From contig NZ_JACCCH010000001.1 of assembly GCF_013410945.1 (NCBI RefSeq), positions 2,914,001 to 2,978,000 of the forward strand: a stretch of DNA of 64,000 nucleotides, read 5' to 3'. Below the pieces are notes generated by a model. That model was not told the origin of the DNA, ran no database searches, and saw only the letters and a list, made by a program, of their open reading frames with translations. A program made the position numbers and the translations under genes. Positions within the stretch are counted from its first letter, which is position 1, and each line of letters begins with the position of its first letter. The DNA comes from Leifsonia sp. AK011 (GTDB lineage Bacteria; Actinomycetota; Actinomycetes; Actinomycetales; Microbacteriaceae). Shown here in pieces: positions 52,675 through 63,951 of this stretch.

Positions 52675-55281
52675 GTGCCACACCGCAACGTTGACGGCAT
52701 CGCGTTCGTGCCCCGATTGCCCTCGCTGCTCGTCGCTCGCGAAGAGCTCGTGGCACGCGTGGAGCGCGAGTCCGGGCATCCGCTGCTCATCGTTCGCGGC
52801 GCCGCCGGCAGCGGCAAGTCGACCCTGTTAGCTCTCTGGGCGCAGCAGCACCATCGACGCGGCGTGTGGATCGCGCTCGATCGATCGGCGGCCGATCGAC
52901 TGACCTTCTGGCGGCAGGTCATCGACGGGATGCTTGACGCCGAACTGGTGCCCACTGAGTCCCTCCTGCGGGGCATCGACACATCACCCGAGGTCGAGCC
53001 GCGGCTTCGGGCGCTGCTGCAGCGGGGGTTCTCTGCCCTACCCGAGCCCGTCACCCTCGTGCTCGACGACTTTCACGAGGCACCGGATGCCGTGGCCGAC
53101 GACGTGCACTGGCTGCTGCGCAGTGACGCACCCGTGCGGTTCGTGCTCGCCACGCGCAGGGTGGGCGCCCTCGAAGAGCCGGACGCCATGGCCAGGGTCG
53201 ATACCGGCGTGATGCTGCCCGCCGATCTCGCCCTCGGCGCAAGCGAAGTCACCGCCCTCGCCGAGCTCTTCACGATGCCGGATGCCGCTGCCGAGATCAC
53301 CCGCGAGTTCGCTGGCTGGGCGCTCCCCACCCGGGCGACCCTTCTCCAACTGCGGGACGGAACAGCAGCCACCGTCGAGGACGCGATCGCCCGTGTGCAC
53401 GGGGTGGGCGATACCTTCGTCGTCGACCTTCTCGACGACTCCGGGTACGCGCAGTTCCTGCTGCGCATCTCCGTGGCGCGTCGAGTGACGAGGGCTTTCG
53501 CCGTCGAGGTCGGAGGCACCGAGGCCGATGACCACCTCGCCCGCGCCGAACGCGACGGACTCGGAACCTGGTCGGATGGCGCGGGTGCCTCCGAATTCAT
53601 GCTGCACCCCTACCTTCGCGCCCGCCTGGAGGAGCAGCTTCTCGCGCGCCGACCGGGCGAGGTCGCCGAGGTGCGACGGGCGTACGCGCGGGAGCTCGAG
53701 CAGCGACGGGACCTCATGGAGATGGCTAGGCAGTACGCCGCCATCAACGATGGGGAGGCGCTCACTCGCCACCTGCGCCGCTACTACGCCGAACTGATCT
53801 TTCCGCCCGGGGTGTTCGCCGGGATACTCGCGACCGTCGACGAGGGCGAGCTGAGGCGGCATCCCGAACTGCTCGCGATCCAGTTCCTCGATTCGTACGC
53901 CCGCGGACGCGTGGGTCTGCCGGCGCTCGCTCGCATGGTGAGCCTCGCCACCGCGGTGACCTTCGCGCGCCTCGGCCGCGGCAAACCCATCGATCGGGTC
54001 AGCCTGCTGCTTGTGCTGCTCGCCGCCCAGCGCGTGAGCGGGCACTTCGACCAGGCGCTCAAGACCGCCGACAAACTCGTGACCGCGTTCGGGCTCCTCA
54101 GCGACGACGACAGGGACGCCCTGCGGGGGCTGCTCCCCCGCGCCTGGGTGCAGGTGGCCACGACCTACATCTACAACGAGCAGCCCCGCCGCGCAGAGGA
54201 GGCGTTGGCGGCAGCCCTGGACTTCGGGCATGACCGCATCACCCCACGCGCACGGCTGCACGCCGAGAGCCTGCAGGATCTCATCATCGCCATGCGCGGC
54301 GACATCACGACGCTCGCGCCCCGGCTCGACGCGGCCGCCGAGCGCGAACGACCGGCGGAGTGGCGAGGCTCGTTCTCGGCTGCCGGCTACCACCTCGCCG
54401 AGGCGTATCGGGCGCTCGAGGGCTTCGACGGTGCTGCTGCCCGGGAGCAGCTCGACCTCCTCGCCGAACACGAGGCGACCATCGAGCACTGGCCGCTCAT
54501 CGCGCGCGTGCGTGCCCTCGCGGCACTCGTCGAGGGTCGCCCCTACGTCGGACTCCAGGCGCTCGCGGAGAACATCGATGCCCACGCCGACCGACCGCCC
54601 ACGAGCTCCTCGATGATGGCGCTGCTCACCACCTCCCGCGCCGAGCTGCTCCTCGCGGACCGCCAGCCCCACCGGGCAGCGGAGGTACTCGCGCCGCTGC
54701 GTCGAGTTGCGGCAGCCCAGATCGTGCGAGCGCGCGTGGAGCTTGCGCTCGGCAACACCGACCACGCGCTCGGTCTCGCGGCGCCGCTCGCCTGGTCGAG
54801 CGAGAACCTGCCGCGCGCCAAGGCTGAGGCCCTGCTTGTTGTTGCCGTGGCATCCCACCGCCTCGGGCAGGCGACGGATGCCAAGGCCGCCGTCGAACGC
54901 GCGATGGCACTCATGACCCGCTACGGCCTTCGGCGGCCCTGGCTCGCGGTGCCGCGGCACGACGTCGTCGCGGTGCTGGAGGCCTCGGGCATCCCTCACC
55001 AGGAGCTGCTCGACGGGGTGCCAGACCCCTCCCCCGCCCCGACCAGGGACTGGTCGCTAACAGCGACCGAACTGCGCGTGCTCGCTCTGCTGCAGACGAC
55101 CGGCCGCATCGACGAGCTCGCTGCGGAACTGGGTGTGTCGGCCAATACCGTCAAGAGCCACCTGCGGCAGATCTACCGCAAGCTCGAGGTCGGGTCGCGG
55201 TCGGAGGCGCTCGGGGTTGCTGGCCTACACGGGCTGCTCACCGAGCCCGACGATCGGGTCTCGCGCACGCGCGCAGGCTAG
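52675..55281 (+). CDS. Large ATP-binding LuxR-family regulator (MalT/LAL type)
   Basis: An 868-residue STAND-class regulator. The N-terminal NTPase has Walker A RGAAGSGKST at residues 41-50 and Walker B-like VTLVLDDFHEA. A long helical middle region of TPR-like repeats probably senses a ligand or partner. The C-terminal LuxR helix-turn-helix (LTATELRVLALLQTTGRIDELAAELGVSANTVKSHLRQIYRKL) binds DNA. GGGGAGG lies before the GTG start. The inducer and targets are unknown; placement next to surface genes may be a hint. It is convergent with the MFS gene, 12 bases apart. Confidence 0.9.
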   Translation: MPHRNVDGIAFVPRLPSLLVAREELVARVERESGHPLLIVRGAAGSGKSTLLALWAQQHHRRGVWIALDRSAADRLTFWRQVIDGMLDAELVPTESLLRGIDTSPEVEPRLRALLQRGFSALPEPVTLVLDDFHEAPDAVADDVHWLLRSDAPVRFVLATRRVGALEEPDAMARVDTGVMLPADLALGASEVTALAELFTMPDAAAEITREFAGWALPTRATLLQLRDGTAATVEDAIARVHGVGDTFVVDLLDDSGYAQFLLRISVARRVTRAFAVEVGGTEADDHLARAERDGLGTWSDGAGASEFMLHPYLRARLEEQLLARRPGEVAEVRRAYARELEQRRDLMEMARQYAAINDGEALTRHLRRYYAELIFPPGVFAGILATVDEGELRRHPELLAIQFLDSYARGRVGLPALARMVSLATAVTFARLGRGKPIDRVSLLLVLLAAQRVSGHFDQALKTADKLVTAFGLLSDDDRDALRGLLPRAWVQVATTYIYNEQPRRAEEALAAALDFGHDRITPRARLHAESLQDLIIAMRGDITTLAPRLDAAAERERPAEWRGSFSAAGYHLAEAYRALEGFDGAAAREQLDLLAEHEATIEHWPLIARVRALAALVEGRPYVGLQALAENIDAHADRPPTSSSMMALLTTSRAELLLADRQPHRAAEVLAPLRRVAAAQIVRARVELALGNTDHALGLAAPLAWSSENLPRAKAEALLVVAVASHRLGQATDAKAAVERAMALMTRYGLRRPWLAVPRHDVVAVLEASGIPHQELLDGVPDPSPAPTRDWSLTATELRVLALLQTTGRIDELAAELGVSANTVKSHLRQIYRKLEVGSRSEALGVAGLHGLLTEPDDRVSRTRAG

Positions 55282-55293
55282 CGGCTGCGTGGT

Positions 55294-57814
<2,521 letters not shown>

Positions 57815-58387
57815 CTACGAGGGCGTCTTCCACTGGGCGAGGGCGATCGTGAAACCGTGCACCATGCGCTCGAAGCTGCGGTTGACGTCGGCGCTCATCG
57901 CGAAGGAGCCCATCGCCTCGAAGGTGACGAAGCCGTGCAGCATCGAGCGGAACGCGCGGATCGCATCGACCGAGTCGTCGCCGTCGAGACCGTAGGCAGC
58001 GAGCACGTTCGCGACGGTCTCCACGACGGCGAGTGTGGCTGCCTCGTGCTCGTCGTCGCCCGCGGTCGGCATGAGCTGGGATGCCTCGTAGAGCGCGGGG
58101 TTCTCGAGCGCCCAGTCGCGGTAGGCACGTGACATCCCGACCACCGCATCGGCGCCCGACCGGCCAGCCGCGGCGCGCAGCAGGGTGCCGCCGAGGTCAT
58201 CGAGCGCGAGGATCGCGACCCCGCGACGCAGCTCGGCGATCGAGGCGATGTGCTTGTACAGCGACGGCTGCTTCACGCCCAGGCGGCCCGCGAGGCCCGC
58301 GAGCGTGAGCTGCGCGAGGCCGAGCTCGGCGACCATCGCCGCCGCCTCCTCGACCACGCGGTCGCGCGTGAGCCCGACCCTAGGCAC
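57815..58387 (-). CDS. TetR-family regulator
   Basis: A 190-residue repressor-type protein. The N-terminal helix-turn-helix reads LTLAGLAGRLGVKQPSLYKHIASIAELRRG. The C-terminal ligand domain has AYRDWALENPALYEA and an MLHGFVTFEAMG segment, features of the WHG-type TetR C-terminal domain. It starts at GTG and overlaps the hydrolase end by eight bases, so the pair is cotranscribed. It probably represses its own operon through the palindrome at 59220-59234. Confidence 0.88.
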   Translation of the reverse strand: MPRVGLTRDRVVEEAAAMVAELGLAQLTLAGLAGRLGVKQPSLYKHIASIAELRRGVAILALDDLGGTLLRAAAGRSGADAVVGMSRAYRDWALENPALYEASQLMPTAGDDEHEAATLAVVETVANVLAAYGLDGDDSVDAIRAFRSMLHGFVTFEAMGSFAMSADVNRSFERMVHGFTIALAQWKTPS

Positions 58388-59195
58388 TGGTCACCGACGA
58401 GAGGAAGCCGATGACGGCGTCGGCCGTGACCTGCGGATGCTGCGACTGCGGGTAGTGGCCGGCCTCCGCCACCATCACGACCTCAGCGCCGAGGGCCTCC
58501 CCGATCCACTGGGCCTCCGCGGCGGGATCCTTGAAGTCGGGGTCGCGGTCGCCCATGATGACGAGGGCGGGAGCCGTGACATCCTTCAGGGCGGCCTCGG
58601 CCGGGTCGTGGTTGGTCTGGCGCGTGGTGAGCGAGAAGGCACGACCGTAGGCGGGGCGGCGGAGGGACTCGAAGACCGCGGTGCGGTACTCGTCGAAGTC
58701 GGTCGGCTTGGTGCCGGCATAGAGGGTGGGCATGTACGACTTCCACACGGGGGCGATCCAGAGCGGCGCCATCATCGCGCGGAACAGCACGAGCATGACG
58801 GGGTTCGACGGCGGGTTGCGCACGAACGGGCCAACGAGCACCAGGCCGTCGACGAGCTCGGGGTGGGTCGCGTCCACGATCACGGCGGCGCCCGCGGCGA
58901 GCGAGTTGCCGACGATCGTGGCGGGTGCGCCGAGCTTCTCGATGAGGGCGGCGATGTCGCTCGCGGTCTCGGGGTCGCCGTAGGAGCTGAAGGATGTGTC
59001 GCTCTCACCGTGACCGCGGAGGTCGGTGGTGGCGACGGTGTAGCCGGCCGCGACGAGCAGCGGCGTGAGGAAGCGGTAGGTGGAGCGCAGCTCGCCCATG
59101 CCGGGCACGAGCACGAGGAGCGGGCCGGTGCCCTGCAGGTCGTAGGCGATCCTGCCCTCGGGGCGAGTGAGGAACTGGGTGGGTGGGGTGGTCAT
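58380..59195 (-). CDS. Alpha/beta hydrolase
   Basis: A 271-residue alpha/beta hydrolase. The oxyanion loop region is LVPGMGELRSTY, with TTDLRGHGESD, nucleophile elbow VGNSLAAGAAV, acid MGDRDPD and histidine EAGHYPQ, so the triad is complete. The substrate is unknown; it may be a xenobiotic ester or small metabolite sensed by the linked TetR regulator. The mRNA appears leaderless: the -10 box ends seven bases before the ATG. Confidence 0.88.
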   Translation of the reverse strand: MTTPPTQFLTRPEGRIAYDLQGTGPLLVLVPGMGELRSTYRFLTPLLVAAGYTVATTDLRGHGESDTSFSSYGDPETASDIAALIEKLGAPATIVGNSLAAGAAVIVDATHPELVDGLVLVGPFVRNPPSNPVMLVLFRAMMAPLWIAPVWKSYMPTLYAGTKPTDFDEYRTAVFESLRRPAYGRAFSLTTRQTNHDPAEAALKDVTAPALVIMGDRDPDFKDPAAEAQWIGEALGAEVVMVAEAGHYPQSQHPQVTADAVIGFLSSVTSA

Positions 59196-59201
59196 GAAGC
59201 T

Positions 59202-59230
59202 ATTGTGTATTCCCTTTTGGCTATTGTCAA
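59202..59230 (-). promoter_or_regulatory. Promoter of the hydrolase-tetR operon
   Basis: Minus strand: TTGACA (59230-59225), 17 bases, CACAAT (59207-59202). The predicted transcript begins at or next to the ATG (59195). No ribosome site precedes the ATG, which agrees with leaderless translation. Confidence 0.75.
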
Positions 59231-59234
59231 TAGC
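59220..59234. promoter_or_regulatory. Probable TetR operator GCTATTGTCAATAGC
   Basis: A perfect seven-base inverted repeat around one base. It covers the -35 box TTGACA. A further half-site AGCTATTG lies at 59199-59206, over the -10 region. Position and symmetry fit autorepression by the cotranscribed TetR protein. Confidence 0.72.
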
Positions 59235-59250
59235 TTTTGGGGATTCCGGG

Positions 59251-59415
59251 GGGTTGAGTGGCGCGCTGGAGCTTGGGGCGAAGGTAGGACCGCGCAGCGG
59301 CCGTCATCGAAACCTCACCAACGAACAACACCGGTGGCGTGGGTGAGGTTTCGATACGCCGGGCTTCGCCGCGGCTACTCAACCCACAGAAGAAGGGCCG
59401 GGCTTCGCCGCGGCT
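59251..59415. repeat. Palindromic repeat pair with an interrupted left arm
   Basis: The left arm starts GGGTTGAGT (59251), is interrupted by about 25 unrelated bases, and continues AGGACCGCGCAGCGGCCG to CGAAACCTCACC. After a spacer the right arm GGTGAGGTTTCGATACGCCG...CTACTCAACCC is intact, and a truncated arm reaches the lysC stop. Confidence 0.85.
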
Positions 59416-59417
59416 TC

Positions 59418-60692
59418 CTAGCGACCCGTGCCCGCGTAGACGATGGCCTCCGCCTCGCCGTCGAGACCGAACGCGGTGTGCACCACGCGCATCGCCTCCT
59501 GCAGCGTGTCCGCGCGGGTGACCACCGAGATGCGGATCTCACTGGTGGAGATCATCTCGATGTTGATGCCCGCATCCGACAGCGACTGGAACAGCAGCGC
59601 CGAAACCCCGGCACTCGTGCGCATACCAGCGCCCACCACGGCGAGCTTGCCGATCTGGTCGTCGTACTGAAGGGACTGGAAGCCCACGGCATCCTGGTTC
59701 GCCCGCAGCGCCGTGAGAACCTTCTCGCCCTCCGCCTTCGGCAGCGTGAACGAGATGTCGGTGAGGCCCGTGGCAGCCATCGACACGTTCTGCACGATCA
59801 TGTCGATGTTGGCACCGGTGGATGCCACGACCGTGAAGATCTCGGCGGCCTTGCCCGGAACGTCCGGAACGCCCACCACCGTGATCTTCGCCTCGCTCAG
59901 GTCGCCAGCTACGCCCGTGATGATCGGTTCTTCCACCGTGTCTCCCTTAGTTGCATCGTACGAATCGACGACCCAGGTGCCCTCGTTGTTGTTGAAGGAT
60001 GACCGCACGTGCAGCGTCACCCCGTGCCTGCGCGCGAACTCGACAGCACGGATGTAGAGCACCTTCGCCCCGGCCGCTGCGAGTTCGAGCATCTCCTCGC
60101 TCGTGATGGTGTCGATCTTGTGCGCCTTCGGGACCACTCGGGGGTCGGCCGTGAAGATGCCGTCGACGTCCGTGTAGATCTCGCAGACGTCGGCTCCCAG
60201 GGCCGCCGCGAGCGCGACCGCGGTCGTGTCGGAGCCGCCGCGGCCGAGGGTCGTGATGTCCTTCGAGTCGCGGTTGAACCCCTGGAAACCTGCGACGATC
60301 GCGATCGCGCCCTCGTCCAGCGCCTCGCGGAGGCGGACCGGGGTCACGTCAACGATGCGTGCGGCGCCGTGGCGGGCATCCGTGATCATGCCGGCCTGGC
60401 TGCCCGTGTAGCTGCGGGCATCCACACCGAGGCTCTTGATGGCCATCGCCAGGAGCGCCATGGAGATGCGCTCGCCCGTCGTGAGGAGCATGTCCATCTC
60501 GCGGGCGTCGGGCATCGGCGTGACCTGGTGGGCGAGATCGATGAGCTCGTCGGTCGTGTCGCCCATCGCGCTCACGGCGACCACGACGTCGTTGCCCGCC
60601 TTGCGTGCCTCAACGATGCGCTTCGCGACTCGCTTGATGCTCTCCGCATCGGCAACAGACGAGCCGCCGTACTTCTGGACGATCAAGCTCAT
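59418..60692 (-). CDS. lysC: Aspartate kinase (alpha subunit, full length)
   Basis: A 424-residue kinase for the first step of the aspartate pathway. The kinase domain has [11 protein letters not shown] at the N-terminus, [27 protein letters not shown] and [13 protein letters not shown]. Two ACT domains (from about 265) bind lysine or threonine as feedback effectors. AGGAG lies seven bases before the ATG at 60692; the frame extends upstream without family sequence. TAGAAT (60744-60739 on the minus strand) is a candidate -10 box. An internal start for a beta subunit is present. Confidence 0.95.
   Translation of the reverse strand: MSLIVQKYGGSSVADAESIKRVAKRIVEARKAGNDVVVAVSAMGDTTDELIDLAHQVTPMPDAREMDMLLTTGERISMALLAMAIKSLGVDARSYTGSQAGMITDARHGAARIVDVTPVRLREALDEGAIAIVAGFQGFNRDSKDITTLGRGGSDTTAVALAAALGADVCEIYTDVDGIFTADPRVVPKAHKIDTITSEEMLELAAAGAKVLYIRAVEFARRHGVTLHVRSSFNNNEGTWVVDSYDATKGDTVEEPIITGVAGDLSEAKITVVGVPDVPGKAAEIFTVVASTGANIDMIVQNVSMAATGLTDISFTLPKAEGEKVLTALRANQDAVGFQSLQYDDQIGKLAVVGAGMRTSAGVSALLFQSLSDAGINIEMISTSEIRISVVTRADTLQEAMRVVHTAFGLDGEAEAIVYAGTGR
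59934..59948 (-). promoter_or_regulatory. Internal ribosome site and GTG start of the aspartate kinase beta subunit
   Basis: Minus strand: AAGGGAGA (59948-59941), four bases, GTG (59936-59934), in frame with lysC. Translation from here gives 172 residues, beginning MEEPIITGV and comprising both ACT domains. Corynebacterium lysC makes a beta subunit of the same length from an internal start, so an alpha2-beta2 enzyme is likely. Confidence 0.8.
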
Positions 60693-60848
60693 GGGTACTC
60701 CTGTGTGGGTCACGGGCCGTGCGAAGGCCCAAGGAGCGATTCTATCGGTTCGTGACGGAGTGTTACTTGCGGCGGACTCGCTGCCCGTTGGTTCGATTGC
60801 GGGTGCTGCACCGGATGATGGAGAGGGTCGCGGGCCGCGCTCATCCCG

Positions 60849-60922
60849 AATGCAGGAGATTCGTAGCATCCGTCTCGTGAGCAGTGCCCACTGCGCATCA
60901 GGTCGCGCCGATCTCCTGCATT
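60849..60922. repeat. Nested inverted repeat between recR and lysC
   Basis: Outer arms AATGCAGGAGAT (60849-60860) and ATCTCCTGCATT (60911-60922) are perfect complements. Inside, GCAGTG/CACTGC (60881-60894) forms a second hairpin with a two-base loop. It lies in the 272-base gap between recR and lysC; it could end the dnaX-recR transcript or be a small mobile palindrome. Confidence 0.75.
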
Positions 60923-60964
60923 TGGGCGGCAGAAGGGGTTCGCGCTGGGATGCCGCGGGGCTCG

Positions 60965-61561
60965 CTACTCCACGAGGCGGCGGCCCTCGAAGGCTCGGCC
61001 GAGGGTCACCTCGTCGGCGTACTCGAGGTCGCCGCCGACGGGGAGACCGGATGCCAGGCGCGTGACCCGCAGGTCCGGTTGCACGAGCAGGCGCGTGAGG
61101 TAGGTGGCCGTCGCCTCACCCTCGAGGTTGGGGTCGGTCGCGATGATCACCTCGGTGACGGTGCCGTCGGCGAGACGCGTGAGGAGCTGGCGGATGCGCA
61201 GGTCGTCCGGGCCGATGCCGTCGATGGGGCTGATCGCACCGCCGAGCACGTGGTACAGACCCTTGAACTCGCGGGTGCGCTCGATGGCCACGACATCCTT
61301 GGCCTCCTCGACCACGCAGATCGTGGCCGCCGAGCGCCGCGGGTCGCGGCAGATCGAGCAGGTCTGCTCCTCGGTGACGTTGCCGCAGATCTCGCAGAAG
61401 CGCACCTTGTCGCGCACGTCCCTCAGCACCTCGCTGAGGCGCGTGACGTCGAAGCTCTCGGTCTGCAGGATGTGGAACGCGATGCGCTGCGCCGACTTCG
61501 GGCCGATACCGGGGAGGCGGCCCAACTCGTCGATGAGTTCCTGGACGATGCCGTCGTACAT
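60965..61561 (-). CDS. recR: Recombination protein RecR
   Basis: A 198-residue RecR, partner of RecO/RecF in gap repair. It has the helix-hairpin-helix [20 protein letters not shown], a zinc finger [16 protein letters not shown] (residues 56-71) and a Toprim domain with VVEEAKDV and [14 protein letters not shown]. The C-terminal Walker-like [16 protein letters not shown] is conserved. The ATG overlaps the dnaX stop by one base (TGATG), the classical dnaX-recR arrangement with translational coupling. Confidence 0.96.
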   Translation of the reverse strand: MYDGIVQELIDELGRLPGIGPKSAQRIAFHILQTESFDVTRLSEVLRDVRDKVRFCEICGNVTEEQTCSICRDPRRSAATICVVEEAKDVVAIERTREFKGLYHVLGGAISPIDGIGPDDLRIRQLLTRLADGTVTEVIIATDPNLEGEATATYLTRLLVQPDLRVTRLASGLPVGGDLEYADEVTLGRAFEGRRLVE

Positions 61562-63951
61562 CAGTCGTCCCTCGGGATCACGCGCGGGGTGAAGGGCTGC
61601 TCCTCGATGAAGGTGGCGCCGAGCACGTCACGAACCACGGACTCGCCGTACTTCGAGGGTGCGGGAGGTGCGGCCTTGGTTCTGGATGCCGGGGCCTCCG
61701 CGGGCTCGGATGGCGCGCTGGCGTTTGTGTCGGTGGCGTTCGCGTCGGTGGGGCGCTCGTCGCTCGGGCGCTCGTTGCTCGGGGGTGAGGTCTCGAGACG
61801 CGGCTCCGCCGCTCCTCGACCACCAGGGGCGGGAGCCTCCGCCGCTCCTCGACCACCAGGGGTGGGCTGCGCCTCGGGCCGCCGCGCGGCACGACTTGCA
61901 GGGGTCGAGTTGATGTCGACGACGGGAGCGGGCTCGGCGTCACTGGAGCCCGGGATCTTCGCGACCGTCCACCCGCTCGATGACGTGGCTGGCTGGGGGG
62001 CGGCATCCGTCGGCCGGGCATCCTTCTTCGTCTCGGCCGCGCGGCTCTCGGGGGTCTCTGCCACGCGCGCGATGAGCAGCGGCTCGATGCCGAGCACCTG
62101 CACCATCGCCTTCTTGAGGTGATCGCCGACGCCCTCGCCCGGTGCGGACTGCTGCTTGAGCGCGACCACGTCGTTCTGGCTCGGGAACGAGATCACGAGC
62201 ACGTTGCCGTCGCGCAGCTCGAGCGGCTTGGCGGTCGCGACGACCATCCACGCGGTGCGCTTGGCGTTCTCGATGACCTCGAGGATCTCGGGCCACGCGT
62301 CCTTCACCTGCTGGATGGTGACCGGCGCGCTGGAGCTATGAGGATCGCGCAGCGATCCCGCGACGCCAGTCCCGGCGGGGCCATGCTCCGCCGGCTCAGT
62401 GGAGCCCGCGGCTTCTGAGGCCGTCGGCTCCGGCGCGTCGGGCTCGGGGGCTTCGGCGTCGTCGGGGATCGCGGCATCCGTGTGGGCCGTCGTGCTTGGA
62501 GGTGAGGTCTCGAGACGCGGCTCCGCCGCTCCTCGACCAACAGGTGGGACGGGGTCCGCCGCTCCTCGACCAGCAGAGTGGACGGGGTCCGCCGCTCCTC
62601 GACCAGCAGGTGGGACGGGGTCCGCCGCTCCTCGACCAGCAGATTGGGCGGGGTCCGGCATCGCGGGCTGAGTCGCGGCGGACGGAGCGACAGTCGCGCT
62701 GGCCGCGGGGGTGCCCTTCGAGACGGCGCTGTGCGCCTCCTCAGGGACCGGCAAGACACCGATGCGGCGCTCGAGGCGCTCCACCCGGGCGAGCGCGCCA
62801 CGGTCGGTCTCGTCGCTGGACGGCACGAGGATACGCGCGGCCATGAGTTCGAGGTGGAGACGCGGGCTCGTGGCGCCCGTCATCTCCGAGAGCGCTGCGT
62901 TCACGACATCCGCCGCCCTGGAGAGCTCGGCGCTGCCGAAGGCCTGCGCTTGGCTGGTCATGCGGTCGAGCTGGTCCTGCGGGATGCCACGCAGCACCGA
63001 CTGCGCATTGCCGCGGGTGGCCGCGACCACGATGAGGTCGCGCAGGCGCTCGAGGAGGTCCTCGACGAAGCGGCGGGGATCCTGGCCGGTCTGGATGACA
63101 CGATCCAGAGCCGCGAACACTGCACCGTTGTCGCGCGCGCCGATGGCCTCCACGACCTCGTCGAGCAGGGCGCCGTGCGTGTAGCCCAGCAGGGCGACCG
63201 CGCGCTCGTACTCGATTCGCACGCTCCCTGAGGCCCTCGAAGGGTCGTCCCCGTCGGACGGCTCGGAGCCGGCGATCAGCTGGTCGAGCAGCGAGAGGGT
63301 GTCACGCACGGAGCCACCACCAGCGCGGACCACGAGCGGGAGCACACCGGCATCCACCGTCACACCCTCGCTGTCGCACAGCTCCTGCGTGTAGTCGAGC
63401 ATCTGCGCTGGCGGCACCAGCCGGAACGGGTAGTGGTGCGTGCGGCTGCGGATAGTGCCGATGACCTTCTCTGGTTCGGTCGTGGCGAAGATGAACTTGA
63501 CGTGCTCCGGCGGCTCCTCGACGATCTTGAGCAGCGCGTTGAAGCCCTGCGGCGTGACCATGTGGGCCTCGTCGAGGATGAAGATCTTGAACCGGTCGCG
63601 GGCCGGCGCGAACACGGCGCGCTCGCGCAGGTCGCGTGCATCGTCGACACCGTTGTGGGATGCCGCGTCGATCTCGACAACATCGAGCGAGCCCGAGCCG
63701 TCGCGGCTGAGCTCGACGCAGCTCGGGCACACGCCGCACGGGGTGTCGGTGGGGCCCTCCGCGCAGTTGAGGCAGCGGGCGAGAATGCGGGCGGATGTCG
63801 TCTTGCCGCAGCCGCGCGGACCGCTGAAGAGGTACGCGTGGTTGACGCGATCGGTGCGGAGTGCCGTGCGCAGCGGATCGGTCACCTGCGACTGGCCGAT
63901 GAGTTCGGCGAACGTCTCCGGCCGGTAACGGCGGTACAGGGCAGCAACCAC
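61561..63951 (-). CDS. dnaX: DNA polymerase III subunits gamma/tau
   Basis: A 796-residue clamp-loader subunit. It starts [20 protein letters not shown] with Walker A GPRGCGKT at 44-51, a zinc site (Cys in ARCLNC, CGVC, PSC), Walker B ILDEAHMV and sensor region [19 protein letters not shown] long Pro/Ala-rich linker separates the ATPase part from the tau-like C-terminal domain ([17 protein letters not shown]). The linker holds two stretches (about residues 433-484 and 695-723) related to the intergenic palindromes. The GTG at 63951 fits the family start; an ATG at 63993 would add 14 residues. Confidence 0.95.
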   Translation of the reverse strand: MVAALYRRYRPETFAELIGQSQVTDPLRTALRTDRVNHAYLFSGPRGCGKTTSARILARCLNCAEGPTDTPCGVCPSCVELSRDGSGSLDVVEIDAASHNGVDDARDLRERAVFAPARDRFKIFILDEAHMVTPQGFNALLKIVEEPPEHVKFIFATTEPEKVIGTIRSRTHHYPFRLVPPAQMLDYTQELCDSEGVTVDAGVLPLVVRAGGGSVRDTLSLLDQLIAGSEPSDGDDPSRASGSVRIEYERAVALLGYTHGALLDEVVEAIGARDNGAVFAALDRVIQTGQDPRRFVEDLLERLRDLIVVAATRGNAQSVLRGIPQDQLDRMTSQAQAFGSAELSRAADVVNAALSEMTGATSPRLHLELMAARILVPSSDETDRGALARVERLERRIGVLPVPEEAHSAVSKGTPAASATVAPSAATQPAMPDPAQSAGRGAADPVPPAGRGAADPVHSAGRGAADPVPPVGRGAAEPRLETSPPSTTAHTDAAIPDDAEAPEPDAPEPTASEAAGSTEPAEHGPAGTGVAGSLRDPHSSSAPVTIQQVKDAWPEILEVIENAKRTAWMVVATAKPLELRDGNVLVISFPSQNDVVALKQQSAPGEGVGDHLKKAMVQVLGIEPLLIARVAETPESRAAETKKDARPTDAAPQPATSSSGWTVAKIPGSSDAEPAPVVDINSTPASRAARRPEAQPTPGGRGAAEAPAPGGRGAAEPRLETSPPSNERPSDERPTDANATDTNASAPSEPAEAPASRTKAAPPAPSKYGESVVRDVLGATFIEEQPFTPRVIPRDD
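61784..61868. repeat. Palindromic-repeat relative inside dnaX (copy 2)
   Basis: GGTGAGGTCTCGAGACGCGG to GCTCCTCGACCACCAGGGG, followed by a second partial unit. It aligns base for base with the intergenic arm GGTGAGGTTTCGATACGCCG...CTACTCAACCAGCAGGTGGG, with C/T and A/G changes. In the dnaX frame it encodes GGRGAAE...PRLETSPPS. Confidence 0.75.
62501..62655. repeat. Palindromic-repeat relative inside dnaX (copy 1) with 33-bp tandem units
   Basis: The same GGTGAGGTCTCGAGACGCGG arm leads into about four tandem units of GGGGTCCGCCGCTCCTCGAC plus 13 bases, period 33. Because 33 is a multiple of three the reading frame is kept, giving [11 protein letters not shown]-type repeats in the protein followed by PRLETSPPS. 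Confidence 0.8.

Noticed and set aside
59260-62337. Shared 14-base string GGCGCGCTGGAGCT in the interrupted repeat arm (59260) and in dnaX (62324)
   Set aside because: A 14-base match is expected several times by chance in 64 kb of GC-rich sequence; similarity does not extend.
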